DNA of 64,000 bases from a bacterium (GTDB lineage: Bacteria > Cyanobacteriota > Sericytochromatia > S15B-MN24 > UBA4093), in contig JAGIBK010000003.1 in assembly GCA_017744355.1 (NCBI GenBank), positions 304,547 through 368,546 on the forward strand, given 5' to 3'. Shown here piece by piece: positions 9,586 to 18,305 of this stretch (positions are counted from its first letter, which is position 1; each line of letters starts with the position of its first letter). Position numbers and translations under genes: made by a program. The notes beneath the pieces are model-generated. The model had not been told where the DNA came from and ran no database searches. It saw only the letters and a list, made by a program, of their open reading frames with translations.

Positions 9586-10598
9586 GCTTCTTCCCCTTCC
9601 GCGTTATCCACCACTTCGGTGATCTGAATGGCCATCTTGTTTCGGAGTGTCCCGGGTTTTCCCTTGAACTTGAGCTGCTCGCTCACGAGGACGGACAGGT
9701 CGTTATCGACCGAGGTGCCCAGAGGCAGCACGTCGCCGACGCCCAGCGAGACCACGTCCGAGACCGTCACTTCGGTCTCGCCGAGGACCACCTGGAAGGG
9801 GACGTAGGTCGAATGGACCCGGCCTTGCAGGTTGGCGCGATACTCGGTCGACTGGCTCTGGCGCTGGGTGGCGAACATGGCCTGGGCCGAGATCTTGCTC
9901 ATGACGGGTTCGAGCACGATGTAGGGGATGCACAGGGACAAAGGCCCCGTGTTCTCGCCGAACTTAGCCTCGAAGGTGATGAGCACGACCGGATCGGTCG
10001 GCGGCACGATCTGCACGAAGCGCGGGTTCATCTCCATGGTCTCCAGCTTGGGGCTGAAGGTCAGGATGTTCTGCCAGGCCTCGCTGAGGGTGCTCAAGAG
10101 GCGCTGGGTGATACTGGAGATAAGGGTGCGCTCGATGTCGGTCAGGTCGCGCCGGATGCGCGTCACCCGGCCCGGACCGCCCAGCAGGCGGTCGATGATG
10201 GCCGAGGTGATGTCGATGTTGATCTCGAACAGGCTCGTCCCCACCAAGGGCTCCATGGTGAAGACGTTGAGGATGGTCGGCGAGGGCAGCGATCGCGAGT
10301 ACTCGTCGAAGGTCAGCTGCTCGACGGAGACCACCTCGATCTGGACCAGCATCCGCAGCTGGCCCGACAGCGACGTGCTCAAGAGGCGGCTGAAGGCCTC
10401 GTGGATCATCGAGAGGGTGCGGATGTGGTCCTTGGAGAACTTGTTCTGGCGCTTGAAGTCGTAGATCTTGACCGTGCGCCGGACGTGCTCCTCTTCGGGA
10501 ACGACGGCCGCAGCCGCGGCCTTCTCCGGGGTCAAGTCCCCGGAGGAGAGGGCCGACAGCAGCGCGTCGATCTCCGATTGCGAGAGAATCTCCGACAT
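9582..10598 (-). CDS. fliM: Flagellar motor switch protein FliM
   Basis: The 338-residue FliM of the C ring, which receives CheY-P and helps set rotation direction. The extreme N-terminus ([14 protein letters not shown]) is the CheY-binding peptide. The middle CheC-like domain contains the GGPGR motif, and the C-terminal SpoA domain follows ([17 protein letters not shown]). Length and domains are complete. It lies ten bases after fliL and overlaps fliY. Confidence 0.97.
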   Translation of the reverse strand: MSEILSQSEIDALLSALSSGDLTPEKAAAAAVVPEEEHVRRTVKIYDFKRQNKFSKDHIRTLSMIHEAFSRLLSTSLSGQLRMLVQIEVVSVEQLTFDEYSRSLPSPTILNVFTMEPLVGTSLFEINIDITSAIIDRLLGGPGRVTRIRRDLTDIERTLISSITQRLLSTLSEAWQNILTFSPKLETMEMNPRFVQIVPPTDPVVLITFEAKFGENTGPLSLCIPYIVLEPVMSKISAQAMFATQRQSQSTEYRANLQGRVHSTYVPFQVVLGETEVTVSDVVSLGVGDVLPLGTSVDNDLSVLVSEQLKFKGKPGTLRNKMAIQITEVVDNAEGEEA

Positions 10599-10607
10599 GC
10601 GAGGTCC

Positions 10608-11198
10608 TTACTGGATCACGAAATCCGTGAAGTAGACGCCCATGACCTTCTTGTCGGGGGCGATGCGATTGAGCGTCACCTTGAGCTCGTCCTTGATCAG
10701 GTCCCGGCCGCCGGGCGCCTTGAGGCGGGCGATCGACTGGCGCGACAGGGTCGAGATGATGGCGTCCTTGTAGAGAGGCTCATAAGCCGCCATGGCCGCC
10801 TTGATGGCCGCCGAAGGATCCTCGTTGCCCCCGCCGTGGCCACCCCCGCCCTTCTTCTCGCCCTCTGCGTGGGCCTCGCTGACCATGGCCAGCGCGACGG
10901 TGGTCTTGAGGTAGTGGCGCCCCGGATCCGACAGGTTCACGATGAACTCGCCGACCGGGTAGATCTCGGTGGCCGGCGCCTGCTTCTCTTCGTGGCCCTT
11001 GTCCTCGACGACCTTCCCCTTCTCGGTGATCACGTGCTTCTCGATAATCACCTGCTTGGGCATCGCGAAGCGGATCGCCACGAACGAGCTGAGGCTCGAG
11101 ATCAGGGCGATGCCGACGGCTGCCATGATCACCTTGCCGTTCAGCGGACTATCCGACGGCGGTTTCTTCGCAGCAGCTTGCTTGGCACTGTTTGCCAT
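10608..11198 (-). CDS. fliL: Flagellar basal-body protein FliL
   Basis: A 196-residue single-pass inner-membrane protein. A short Lys-rich cytoplasmic start leads into one membrane helix (about residues 24-44), then a periplasmic region. The conserved core EIYPVGEFIVNLSDPGRHYLKTTVAL and the C-terminal YFTDFVIQ ending are FliL hallmarks. FliL surrounds the stators and supports torque. An extra Gly/His-rich insertion (GGGGHGGG, near residue 120) interrupts the domain. It lies 17 bases downstream of motB. Confidence 0.94.
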   Translation of the reverse strand: MANSAKQAAAKKPPSDSPLNGKVIMAAVGIALISSLSSFVAIRFAMPKQVIIEKHVITEKGKVVEDKGHEEKQAPATEIYPVGEFIVNLSDPGRHYLKTTVALAMVSEAHAEGEKKGGGGHGGGNEDPSAAIKAAMAAYEPLYKDAIISTLSRQSIARLKAPGGRDLIKDELKVTLNRIAPDKKVMGVYFTDFVIQ

Positions 11199-11215
11199 GG
11201 TTCGGGTGGTGCCTC

Positions 11216-12010
11216 CTAGTATCGATCCGCGTCAGAGGGAGCCGCCGCAGGGGACTGCGCCGCGCGCAGCACCACGATATCGACGCGCCGATTCTGGGCA
11301 CGGTGGGCTTCGGTGTCGTTGGGGACCTTGGGATAGTATTCCCCGTACCCTGCCGCTGATAACCGGCGGGGATCGTAGGAATGGCGCTCTATCAGGAACC
11401 GGACCAGGTTGGTCGCGCGCACGGCGGACAGCTCCCAGTTGGAGGGATAGCGCGCGGTCGAAATGGGCGTGTTGTCGGTATGACCCTCGATCCGCAGGGT
11501 GTGACCGGAGGTCTTGAGCATGCGCGCGATCCGATCGAGGGTCGGCACCGCCTTGGGGCGCAGGGCCGCATCCCCCGACATGAAGAAGCCCGCGTTGGAG
11601 ATCGAGACCACCAGCCCTTCGGCCGTGACCGTCGCCTCCAGCTCATCGGCGAGCCCCGCCTCCGCGGCCATCTGCTCGACGTCTTTCGAGAGGCGCTCGA
11701 GCTCGAGTTGCTCGGGCATGACGATGACCTCTTCGTGGGGCAGGACGCCCTTGCCACCGTCCAAGAGGGTGTTTTCGCGGTGGCCGGCCCCCTTCATGTC
11801 GATCATGGCGCTGCTTGCGCCCATGGACTTGCTGAGGGACTCCTTGAGCTTCTCGTACTTGGCCAGATCCACCTGAGAGAGGGCGTAGAGCACGACGAAG
11901 AAGACCAGAAGCAGGGTGATCAGGTCGGCATAGGTCAGCAGCCAGCGCTCGGACGACGAGCCGCCATGGCCGCCTCCCGAGTGATTGCCGCGCCCGCGCC
12001 GCCCCGCCAT
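11216..12010 (-). CDS. motB: Flagellar stator protein MotB
   Basis: A 264-residue stator subunit. After a Gly/Arg/His-rich N-terminus comes the single membrane helix with the essential ion-binding aspartate (TYADLITLLLVFF, D29), then the plug region. The C-terminal OmpA-like peptidoglycan-binding domain (about residues 135-250) carries the expected IEGHTDNTPI, WELSAVRATNLVRFL and NRRVDIVV motifs. It works with MotA, encoded four bases upstream. The sequence alone does not settle whether protons or sodium drive it. Confidence 0.96.
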   Translation of the reverse strand: MAGRRGRGNHSGGGHGGSSSERWLLTYADLITLLLVFFVVLYALSQVDLAKYEKLKESLSKSMGASSAMIDMKGAGHRENTLLDGGKGVLPHEEVIVMPEQLELERLSKDVEQMAAEAGLADELEATVTAEGLVVSISNAGFFMSGDAALRPKAVPTLDRIARMLKTSGHTLRIEGHTDNTPISTARYPSNWELSAVRATNLVRFLIERHSYDPRRLSAAGYGEYYPKVPNDTEAHRAQNRRVDIVVLRAAQSPAAAPSDADRY

Positions 12011-12014
12011 CGCC

Positions 12015-12803
12015 CTAGACCTCCTGGGCGGCCTTCAGGCCGCGGCGCATCTCGGGCGAGAGGAAGCTCTTGAGCTTCTCCTCGACGATCTGGGGGTTGT
12101 CGCCCGCCTGGATGGCGAGGATGCCCGCGAGCATCATCTCGCGCACCAGGACCTCCTGCTCGCTGCGGCGCTTGAGCTTGGTCGCCAAGGGCAGCCACAA
12201 GAGGTTCGCGGTCCAGACGCCGTAGAGGGTCGCGGCGAAGGCCGTCGCGATCGCCCCGCCCAGACCGGCCGGGTTGCTGAGGTTGCCCAGCACGTGGATC
12301 AGGCCCATGACCGTCCCGATGATGCCCATGGTCGGCGCGTAGCCGCCCATGGCTTCCAGGATCCCGAAGGCGGCCGCATGGCGGCTCGCGATGAAGCTCA
12401 GCTCGGTCTCGAGCATGTCGCGGACGGTGTGCTGGTCGATGCCGTCGGCCACCATCTGCATCCCCTTCTCGAGGAACTCGTCACCCGCCTCGGCCACGTC
12501 CGCCTCGAGGGCGAGCAGGCCCTCCCGGCGCGCCTTCTCGGCGTAGCCGACCAGCTGCGGGATGAGGGAAACCGGGTCAAAGGGGTTCGCCTTGAAGGTC
12601 AAGGCGAGCATCCGGGGCAGGTTCAGGACGTCCTTGAGGGGGAAGGCGATCAGCGCGGCGCCGAAGGTACCCCCGAACACGATGATGAAGGCCGTGAGCT
12701 GCCAGAGGCTCGCGAGACCGTGGATGCCGCCCGACTCCATCGTGTTGGCGACGAGCATGGCCCCCCAGCCGAGGAGCAGTCCAAGAATGGTTGCGAGTTC
12801 CAC
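12015..12803 (-). CDS. motA: Flagellar stator protein MotA
   Basis: The 262-residue stator subunit that forms the ion channel with MotB and pushes on FliG. Four membrane segments are visible, with the cytoplasmic loop between the second and third. The conserved GGYAPTMGIIGTVMGLI and AATLYGVWTANLLWLPLA segments carry the two channel prolines. The start codon is GTG 12803, overlapping the flbD stop by one base (TAGTG). There is no better alternative nearby. Confidence 0.96.
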   Translation of the reverse strand: MELATILGLLLGWGAMLVANTMESGGIHGLASLWQLTAFIIVFGGTFGAALIAFPLKDVLNLPRMLALTFKANPFDPVSLIPQLVGYAEKARREGLLALEADVAEAGDEFLEKGMQMVADGIDQHTVRDMLETELSFIASRHAAAFGILEAMGGYAPTMGIIGTVMGLIHVLGNLSNPAGLGGAIATAFAATLYGVWTANLLWLPLATKLKRRSEQEVLVREMMLAGILAIQAGDNPQIVEEKLKSFLSPEMRRGLKAAQEV

Positions 12804-13039
12804 TAGGCCTCCAGGGTGGCGACCGCGTCGGGCGCGGCCGCAAGAAACAGGCGAGCATCAGGATGGCACTGGCGCTTGAAGGCGGCCACCCGGGCGATAA
12901 TTTCGTCGACGGGCTCCTGGACCACGTAGCGCTGGTTGGTGGTCAGCGCCACGATCGTGTCGGGGGTCGCCTCCACCGATTCGATCAGGTCACAGTTGAC
13001 CACGAAGGCCACCCCGTTCAGACGGGTCAGCTTGATCAC
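12803..13039 (-). CDS. flbD: FlbD/SwrD family small flagellar protein
   Basis: A 78-residue protein starting IKLTRLNGVAFVVNCDLIESVE, the unmistakable opening of the FlbD (SwrD) family found just upstream of motA in many flagellar operons. In Bacillus the homologue raises motor torque by increasing stator function. The start is GTG 13039, which overlaps the preceding FlhB-like gene as GTGA. The ALTTNQRYVVQEPVDEII segment is also typical. The C-terminal 25 residues are less conserved. Confidence 0.92.
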   Translation of the reverse strand: MIKLTRLNGVAFVVNCDLIESVEATPDTIVALTTNQRYVVQEPVDEIIARVAAFKRQCHPDARLFLAAAPDAVATLEA

Positions 13040-13323
13040 CGCTTCGCCTCTCCCTTCTCCCGATTCATCCGCTGCACGAACACCAAGACCTCCGCCACCA
13101 CCGGGTAGAGCTCGGCGGGGATTGCCTCGCCCAGCTCCAGCACCGAGAGGCTCTCGACCAGGAGCGGATCGTGGTGGACCGCGACCCCGTGCGCGTCGGC
13201 CAGCTCGAGAATCTTCTCGGCCGTGAGCCCGCGGCCGCTGGCGACCACGATGGGCGCCTCGTCCTGCTCGGTCTCGTAGCGCAACGCCACCGCGCGCTTG
13301 TTGGCGTCCTCTCCTGCGGTCAT
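13036..13323 (-). CDS. FlhB C-terminal domain paralogue (FhlB/YlqH type)
   Basis: A 95-residue soluble protein equivalent to the part of FlhB that lies after the autocleavage site: AVALRYE matches FlhB AVALKYE, and IPAELYPVVAEVLVFV matches FlhB IPPDMYAVVAEILVAV. The NPTH site is replaced by ANKR, so it corresponds to an already 'cleaved' domain. Such genes (ylqH in Bacillus, fhlB elsewhere) can partly stand in for the FlhB cytoplasmic domain. Its partner is the FliK-like gene eight bases upstream, the same pairing as ylqG-ylqH. Confidence 0.9.
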   Translation of the reverse strand: MTAGEDANKRAVALRYETEQDEAPIVVASGRGLTAEKILELADAHGVAVHHDPLLVESLSVLELGEAIPAELYPVVAEVLVFVQRMNREKGEAKR

Positions 13324-13331
13324 GGCGGCCC

Positions 13332-14909
13332 CTATCCGTAGAAGTCCACGCCAGGCAAGCGTGACGGCGAATTCGCCTCACTCGTGCCGGGCGCCTTGCG
13401 GGGCGAGGCAGCCTTGCGCAGATTCAGGCTTCCGACGCGGATGCCGATCCCCTCGATGGCTTCGCGCAGCTCGGGCAAGCGCGGCTCCAGGAAAGACGCC
13501 GCCGCCGGGTCTTCCAGGGCAACTTGGCAGTTTACCTGGCGCTCGCGCAAAAGTAAATCGATGCGAACCCCGCGCAAATGAGGCGTGTCGAGGGCGATGA
13601 CCACCCGCGTGGAGCCAGAAGGGCCCCCTGCCGCGTGATCGCCTTCACCTTGGCGCTCATGTACCCGGATTTCGCCGCTTCCTCTACTCCACCATAAAGG
13701 AATCGTGAAGACAAGCCCTTCGTTGCCCGCCGTGCGCATTTGCCCGAAGCGAACCTCGTCGCGCAGGGCCCGGGCGTCGGGGTCCGCCGGATGGCGATCC
13801 ACCACGCGCTCCAGCACCTCGGCCAAGCGCTCGCGCGGCATGGCCGTCTGCTTGGCCTCCTCCTCGGGGGTGGACGCCTGGAGGGCCTGGGCCAGATCCG
13901 CCTCGGGCGGCGTCATGGCGGTGACCAGGCGACGCAAGGCCGCCTCGACCTGATGGCGACCGCCTTCGGGCAGAGCCAGGGCCTGGAGGCGCGCCAGGGC
14001 CTCCGCCTTCGGCGAAAGCGGCGCGGGCTGAAGGGGCACTTCCTCGGCGAGGGCCTCCTCGGGAACCCCAGCCTCGGCGGCGAAGGCTCGCAAGAGGGTG
14101 TCGAGCGCTTCCTCGAAAGCTGGCTGCTGAGCGGGGGCGAGGGCGCGATAGGTCTGGAGGATCACCTCGTGCAAGGCCGGACGGGGCAGGGCAGCGCCCT
14201 CGGGCATCGAGGCCTGCGAAGCGACCGGAGCGGCCTGGGCCGCTGCCTGAGGCGCCTCGGGAGACTCGTCGGCCTCCGGGGCGAAAGTAGTGAGCAAGTG
14301 AGACAGGGCCTCGGCCAGCGCCGGTCGGCGTTCGGGCGGCAGAGCGGCGAAGAGACGCTCCAGGCCATCGGCGAGCCGAGGCACGCGCGATGGCTGAGTA
14401 TCGGAAGGCAAGGCCGATTCGTCCTCCGGGCCCCACTGCAGGGAGACCTTCTCGACCAGGAGCTTGAGGCGATCGCCCGACGTCTGGGAAGGATCCTGGC
14501 GTTCGAGGACCAGCTGGGCCGTCTCTGGGGTCACGGGCAAGCGTCGTACCACCAGAAAGGCGACCGCCGCCGCGTCGGCCTGGCGCACCGGCTCACCCGG
14601 TACCGCCAGACGCGAAAGGCCGCGCTCGACCTCCTTGAGCAGGACGGGGTCCAGGCGCCCTTGCTCGGCCACCAGGGCCCGGGCCGCCATCAGGCGGGTG
14701 GGATCGGCCGGCTCGCCGAGCTGTTCGAGGGCCTCGCCCAGATGGGCGTCGCTGAGCACGTCGCCGATGAGATCGATCGCCATGCCCTTGAGGGCTTCGA
14801 GCCGCGCGCGGACCTGATCCGCCAGGAGCGAAGCGCCCGGCTCCGGGGGAATCCCCCCCGAAGCCGGGAAGACACCGCCCTGAGTCGGGCCGACGCCATG
14901 CACTTCCAC
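13332..14909 (-). CDS. FliK-like protein paired with the FlhB-like gene (YlqG type)
   Basis: A 525-residue protein with a helical, Ala/Glu/Leu-rich N-terminal region of about 390 residues. The compact C-terminal domain resembles the hook-length control domain (VVIALDTPHLRGVRIDLLLRE, CQVALEDPAAASFLEPRLPELREAIEGIGIRVGSLNLR). The usual FliK-type 'core plus tail' ends with a short polar segment. It is distinct from the FliK encoded at 16863, so the operon has two FliK-like proteins. The adjacent FlhB-like domain is its likely partner. Function beyond export control is uncertain. Confidence 0.75.
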   Translation of the reverse strand: MEVHGVGPTQGGVFPASGGIPPEPGASLLADQVRARLEALKGMAIDLIGDVLSDAHLGEALEQLGEPADPTRLMAARALVAEQGRLDPVLLKEVERGLSRLAVPGEPVRQADAAAVAFLVVRRLPVTPETAQLVLERQDPSQTSGDRLKLLVEKVSLQWGPEDESALPSDTQPSRVPRLADGLERLFAALPPERRPALAEALSHLLTTFAPEADESPEAPQAAAQAAPVASQASMPEGAALPRPALHEVILQTYRALAPAQQPAFEEALDTLLRAFAAEAGVPEEALAEEVPLQPAPLSPKAEALARLQALALPEGGRHQVEAALRRLVTAMTPPEADLAQALQASTPEEEAKQTAMPRERLAEVLERVVDRHPADPDARALRDEVRFGQMRTAGNEGLVFTIPLWWSRGSGEIRVHERQGEGDHAAGGPSGSTRVVIALDTPHLRGVRIDLLLRERQVNCQVALEDPAAASFLEPRLPELREAIEGIGIRVGSLNLRKAASPRKAPGTSEANSPSRLPGVDFYG

Positions 14910-14942
14910 GGTTCAAGCCTTTCGATACGCCTGCCGCCAGCG

Positions 14943-16289
14943 TTAACGCTTGAGCGACATCAGCTCCTGGAGCACCTCGTCGGAGGTGGTGATGATCTTG
15001 GAGTTGGACTGCAGGCCGCGCTGCGCGACGATCATGTCGGCGAACGACGAGGCCAGGTCCACGTTCGAGTTCTCGAGGGAGCCCGGCGCGATGAGGCCGC
15101 GCGAGCCCGAACCCGCGACACCAACCTGGGGCTCGCCCGAGTTGGGGGTCGCCGCGAAGAGGTTGTCGCCGTTGATCAACAGACCGACGGGGTTGGTGAA
15201 GGTCGCCACCGCCACCTGGCCGAGGACGCGGGTGCGGCCGTTGGAGAAGACGCCCTGGATGGTGCCCGAGGCGTCCACCGCGACCCCGGTCAGCGAGCCG
15301 GACGAGTAACCGTCCTGGTCGACCATGACCGCCGTGCTGTTGTAGAAGTTCTTGGACTGGTCGGTCCTGGGGTCGTTGTACTGGGTCATGGCGCTCTGGT
15401 CGCCTGCGATGCCCAGGTTCAAGTTGATGTTGATCGGGTCGAAATCGCCCGCGTTGGCCGGATTGAGAACCAGCGGAGTCGTCACGTCGAATTTATCGAA
15501 GACGCCCTTGGAGTCGAAGGTCACGGTGCCGATGTCGACCGGGAAGGTCATGCCCGGGTCGAACTCGGCCGGGCTATCGGCGGTGAAGGCCACCTTCCAC
15601 TCATTGGTCGCGGTCTTGGTGAACTCGATGTTGCCCTTGTGGACGTTGCCCTTGGAATCGTAGATGGTTACCGAGCTCTTGGCGCTGCTGCGCGCGATGA
15701 CCGCGGGATCGGTCTCGGCCGGATCGAGCACCGGCGTCAAGGCTTCCAGGTTGGAGCCGATGCGGATGTTCTGGGTGGCCTTGGGGGTCAGGGTAACGCC
15801 CGCGGGCACCTTGAGGGGCTCAGGGGGACGGGCCGTCTCGACCTTGAAGCTGCCATCGGGCTGCTGGGCGGCATTCCAGCCCATGACCTTGAAGCCGTTC
15901 GAGATCTTGACCAGGTTGCCCTCACGGTCGAAGTCGAAGGAGCCGTCGCGGGTGTAGACCTGCTGCTTGCCGTCGCTGATGACGAAGAAACCCTCACCGC
16001 TGACGGCCATGTCGGTGGGCTTGCCGGTCGGATTCAGCGAGCCCTGCCCCATGATGAGGTCGATGGAGCCCACCGTGACGCCCAGACCCACCTGGCTGGG
16101 GTTGGTGCCGCCCAGGGCGCCGCTGGGCGCCGAGCCACCGCGCAGGGTCTGCAGGAACTGCTCCTGGAAGTTCACCCGCTGCGCCTTGTAGCCGATGGTG
16201 TTCACGTTGGCGATGTTGTTGCCGAGGACATCCAAGCGGATCTGCTGGTTGCGCAGGCCGGACACGCCGGAGTTGAGTGAACGAAGCAT
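14943..16289 (-). CDS. flgE: Flagellar hook protein FlgE
   Basis: A 448-residue hook subunit. The N-terminal rod-like motif (SLNSGVSGLRNQQIRLDVLGNNIANVNTIGYK) and C-terminal coiled motif (NSNVDLASSFADMIVAQRGLQSNSKIITTSDEVLQELMSLKR) are diagnostic. Between them lie the FlgE D2-type beta domains. It polymerises about 120 subunits into the universal joint outside the cell. Export is through the type III gate. A sigma-28-like promoter and a hairpin lie upstream, so it can be transcribed apart from the genes before it. Confidence 0.97.
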   Translation of the reverse strand: MLRSLNSGVSGLRNQQIRLDVLGNNIANVNTIGYKAQRVNFQEQFLQTLRGGSAPSGALGGTNPSQVGLGVTVGSIDLIMGQGSLNPTGKPTDMAVSGEGFFVISDGKQQVYTRDGSFDFDREGNLVKISNGFKVMGWNAAQQPDGSFKVETARPPEPLKVPAGVTLTPKATQNIRIGSNLEALTPVLDPAETDPAVIARSSAKSSVTIYDSKGNVHKGNIEFTKTATNEWKVAFTADSPAEFDPGMTFPVDIGTVTFDSKGVFDKFDVTTPLVLNPANAGDFDPININLNLGIAGDQSAMTQYNDPRTDQSKNFYNSTAVMVDQDGYSSGSLTGVAVDASGTIQGVFSNGRTRVLGQVAVATFTNPVGLLINGDNLFAATPNSGEPQVGVAGSGSRGLIAPGSLENSNVDLASSFADMIVAQRGLQSNSKIITTSDEVLQELMSLKR

Positions 16290-16344
16290 CTGGACTCCTC
16301 CTTATGGGGTCACATCGAAGCAATCAGGAAAGAATTCGGCCGAC

Positions 16345-16361
16345 AGGAAGGCGCAACCTTC
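16345..16361 (-). other. Hairpin in the flgE leader
   Basis: GGAAGG-N5-CCTTCC lies between flgD and flgE, about 55-70 bases before the flgE start and just downstream of the candidate sigma-28 promoter. On the minus strand it is not followed by a T-run, so it is more likely a leader structure than a terminator. Confidence 0.4.
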
Positions 16362-16372
16362 CGCCTTTTCTT

Positions 16373-16399
16373 GTATCGACCGGTCGAGCGGGAAATTTA
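16373..16399 (-). promoter_or_regulatory. Candidate sigma-28 (FliA) promoter for flgE
   Basis: On the minus strand TAAATTTC, an 11-base spacer and GTCGATAC read as a sigma-28 promoter. The enterobacterial consensus is TAAAGTTT-N11-GCCGATAA; both halves match at 6 of 8 positions with exact spacing. It lies about 85 bases upstream of the flgE start, in the widest gap inside the flagellar operon. No sigma-28 gene is in this window. Confidence 0.6.
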
Positions 16400-16406
16400 G
16401 AGTACC

Positions 16407-16835
16407 TTAGGCGATTTGCTCGATCTGCTGGATCTGGACCGGTACCAAGGTGCCGTCGGTGGTGCCTTCGGGCTTGACCATGAGCTTGATCTCGCCGTCC
16501 ATCCGGCGCGCCTCGACCACCTGGCCCGCGAAGTGGGTGTCCTCGGTGCGAACGGCCACCGTCTTGCCGATCAGGCTGGAGGCCTGGCTCAGCTGCCCGA
16601 GATCGGCCTGCTGAGAGAGGGTTTTGCTCAGGTTCTGCATCTCCTCGAGAGAGCTGAACTGCGCCATCTGGGCGATGAACTCCTTGTCCTCCATGGGATT
16701 CATGGGGTCCTGGAAGCGCAGCTGGGTGACCAGCAGCTTGAGGAAGTCGTTCTTGCCAAGGTCCGAGTGCTTCTTGGTGGTCGTCTGGACGGGATTGCTC
16801 CCGCCGTAGCCCGAAACGGGTCCGGTCTCTGCCAT
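16407..16835 (-). CDS. flgD: Hook cap assembly protein FlgD
   Basis: A 142-residue FlgD scaffold, which caps the growing hook. The conserved N-terminal part is present (LGKNDFLKLLVTQLRFQDPMNPMEDKEFIAQMAQFSSLEEMQNL). The C-terminal region is a short beta-rich tail (KTVAVRTEDTHFAGQVVEARRMDGEIKLMV), giving a short FlgD like those of Bacillus rather than the roughly 230-residue enterobacterial form. It lies between fliK and flgE, its usual place. Confidence 0.95.
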   Translation of the reverse strand: MAETGPVSGYGGSNPVQTTTKKHSDLGKNDFLKLLVTQLRFQDPMNPMEDKEFIAQMAQFSSLEEMQNLSKTLSQQADLGQLSQASSLIGKTVAVRTEDTHFAGQVVEARRMDGEIKLMVKPEGTTDGTLVPVQIQQIEQIA

Positions 16836-16862
16836 GAGGATTCGCCTCCTGAAGGGGGGATA

Positions 16863-18281
16863 CTACGCTTGATAATCGACGGTCGCCGCGAGGTCCGCCC
16901 CCTCGGGCGTCGCCTCCGGACTTGCGTCCTCGACGAGCTCGCCCGCATCGTCGAAGCCGAAGCCGCGAGCGCGCGAGCGTGCCTGCCCGTCCTGCTGGGA
17001 CTGCTGTTGGGCCTGCTGCTGCCAGCCGCCCGCCAGATCGAAGCCCTGGTCGGGGCGACGCTGGTCCTGCCCGACGTTGACCTCGAGCCGGTCGATCTTG
17101 ATGCCCTGGTCGGCGAGCGTCTGACGCAGCTCGGCCATCTGGACCTGCATCATGTCGCGGGTCGCGCTGTGCTCGACGCGGATCGACGCGCTGAGCGTCC
17201 CCTGGTGCGAGACGACGCGGATCTGCATCCGGCCCAGGTGCTCGGGGCTGAGCTGCAGGCGCAGCTCGGACGGCTTGCCAGGCTCGCGTGCCGCCTGTTC
17301 GAAGGGGGTCTTGAGCGCCTCGCGCATGGGCAGGGTCTCGCTGCGCGGCGCGTCGCCCTCGATCACCCGTGCCTGCGGCTGCACGGCTTCGGCCGCCTGG
17401 ATGGGGTGGTGCAGCTCCCAGGGACGCGCGGCTTCCGGGACGGCCGTCGCCTGAGCGGGGCTCGCCGTGGTGGTCACGGGCGCCTGCGCCTCGGCGGCCT
17501 TGGGCAGCGCCTCGGGGGCAGCGGCCTTGGCGTCGACGACGGGTGCCTGGGCCTCGCGCCGGAGCGCCGCTTCCAGGTGACGACGGTTCAGGGGGGCGTC
17601 GTGCCCCGTGAGGGTCATAGTCGCCTTGACGGTCTCGAGGGACTCGCTGACGTGCTGGCGCGCCACCGGCGCCACGGGCACCCGAGGCTTCTGCTCGGAG
17701 GCGGGCTGCTCCTCGGCATCGGCGGCTTCTTCGGGCAGCGCCTCGACCACGGTGGCTTCGAGCTCGGTCGCAGGCGCCACCGCCGCAGCAGCGGCCGCGT
17801 TCGCGAGCGCCGTGTCGGGAACCGGCATCTGGGCCTGCGGGATCGCAGGGGTCGGGCTCGGCGTCACCAGGTGAGCAAGCTCAGGCGTGGGGATCGCGAG
17901 CTGCGGCGCGGGCTGAACCAAGCTCGGCATCATCAGCTGAGGATCGAGCGTGGTAAGCAGCGGAAGGGCGGTCGGAACTTCGGCCTCGAGCGCGGGCTGC
18001 GCAGCCGGGGCAGCAGGGGCGACCGTCGAGGACTGGGCGCTGGCCGCTTCGGTCTTCGCAGGCTCCTGGCTCGGCTTGGCGTCGGGGGCCTTGGTGGCGG
18101 GCGCCGCCGGGCGGGGCGACTTGCGGTCGACGGGGCGGTCGGTGGGGCGCGCGGCCTCGGCGCGCCGGGCGCTGCGGTCCAGGGCGGTGGCGAAGCCGTC
18201 GCGGGGCGCGGCCTGAGGTGCGGTCTTGGAACGGGCAGGAGCGGTCTCGGCGCCCGGGAAGATCTGGATGGGTCGAGTCAA
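16863..18281 (-). CDS. fliK: Hook-length control protein FliK
   Basis: A 472-residue protein with a long low-complexity Ala/Pro/Glu-rich N-terminal part (the molecular ruler). The C-terminal hook-length control domain is at about residues 330-430, with the family core SELRLQLSPEHLGRMQIRVVSHQGTLSASIRVEHSATRDMMQ and LRQTLADQGIKIDRLEVNVG. It is exported, measures the hook and triggers FlhB to switch substrates. It lies just before flgD in the operon. Composition bias in the ruler is normal for the family. Confidence 0.92.
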   Translation of the reverse strand: MTRPIQIFPGAETAPARSKTAPQAAPRDGFATALDRSARRAEAARPTDRPVDRKSPRPAAPATKAPDAKPSQEPAKTEAASAQSSTVAPAAPAAQPALEAEVPTALPLLTTLDPQLMMPSLVQPAPQLAIPTPELAHLVTPSPTPAIPQAQMPVPDTALANAAAAAAVAPATELEATVVEALPEEAADAEEQPASEQKPRVPVAPVARQHVSESLETVKATMTLTGHDAPLNRRHLEAALRREAQAPVVDAKAAAPEALPKAAEAQAPVTTTASPAQATAVPEAARPWELHHPIQAAEAVQPQARVIEGDAPRSETLPMREALKTPFEQAAREPGKPSELRLQLSPEHLGRMQIRVVSHQGTLSASIRVEHSATRDMMQVQMAELRQTLADQGIKIDRLEVNVGQDQRRPDQGFDLAGGWQQQAQQQSQQDGQARSRARGFGFDDAGELVEDASPEATPEGADLAATVDYQA

Positions 18282-18305
18282 CGGAGTTCCTCCTCGTCGC
18301 AGGGG

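Noticed and set aside
13740-16280. Plus-strand frame of 846 codons
   Set aside because: It runs antisense across flgE and the FliK-like gene, both of which have clear family motifs; it is a codon-bias shadow.
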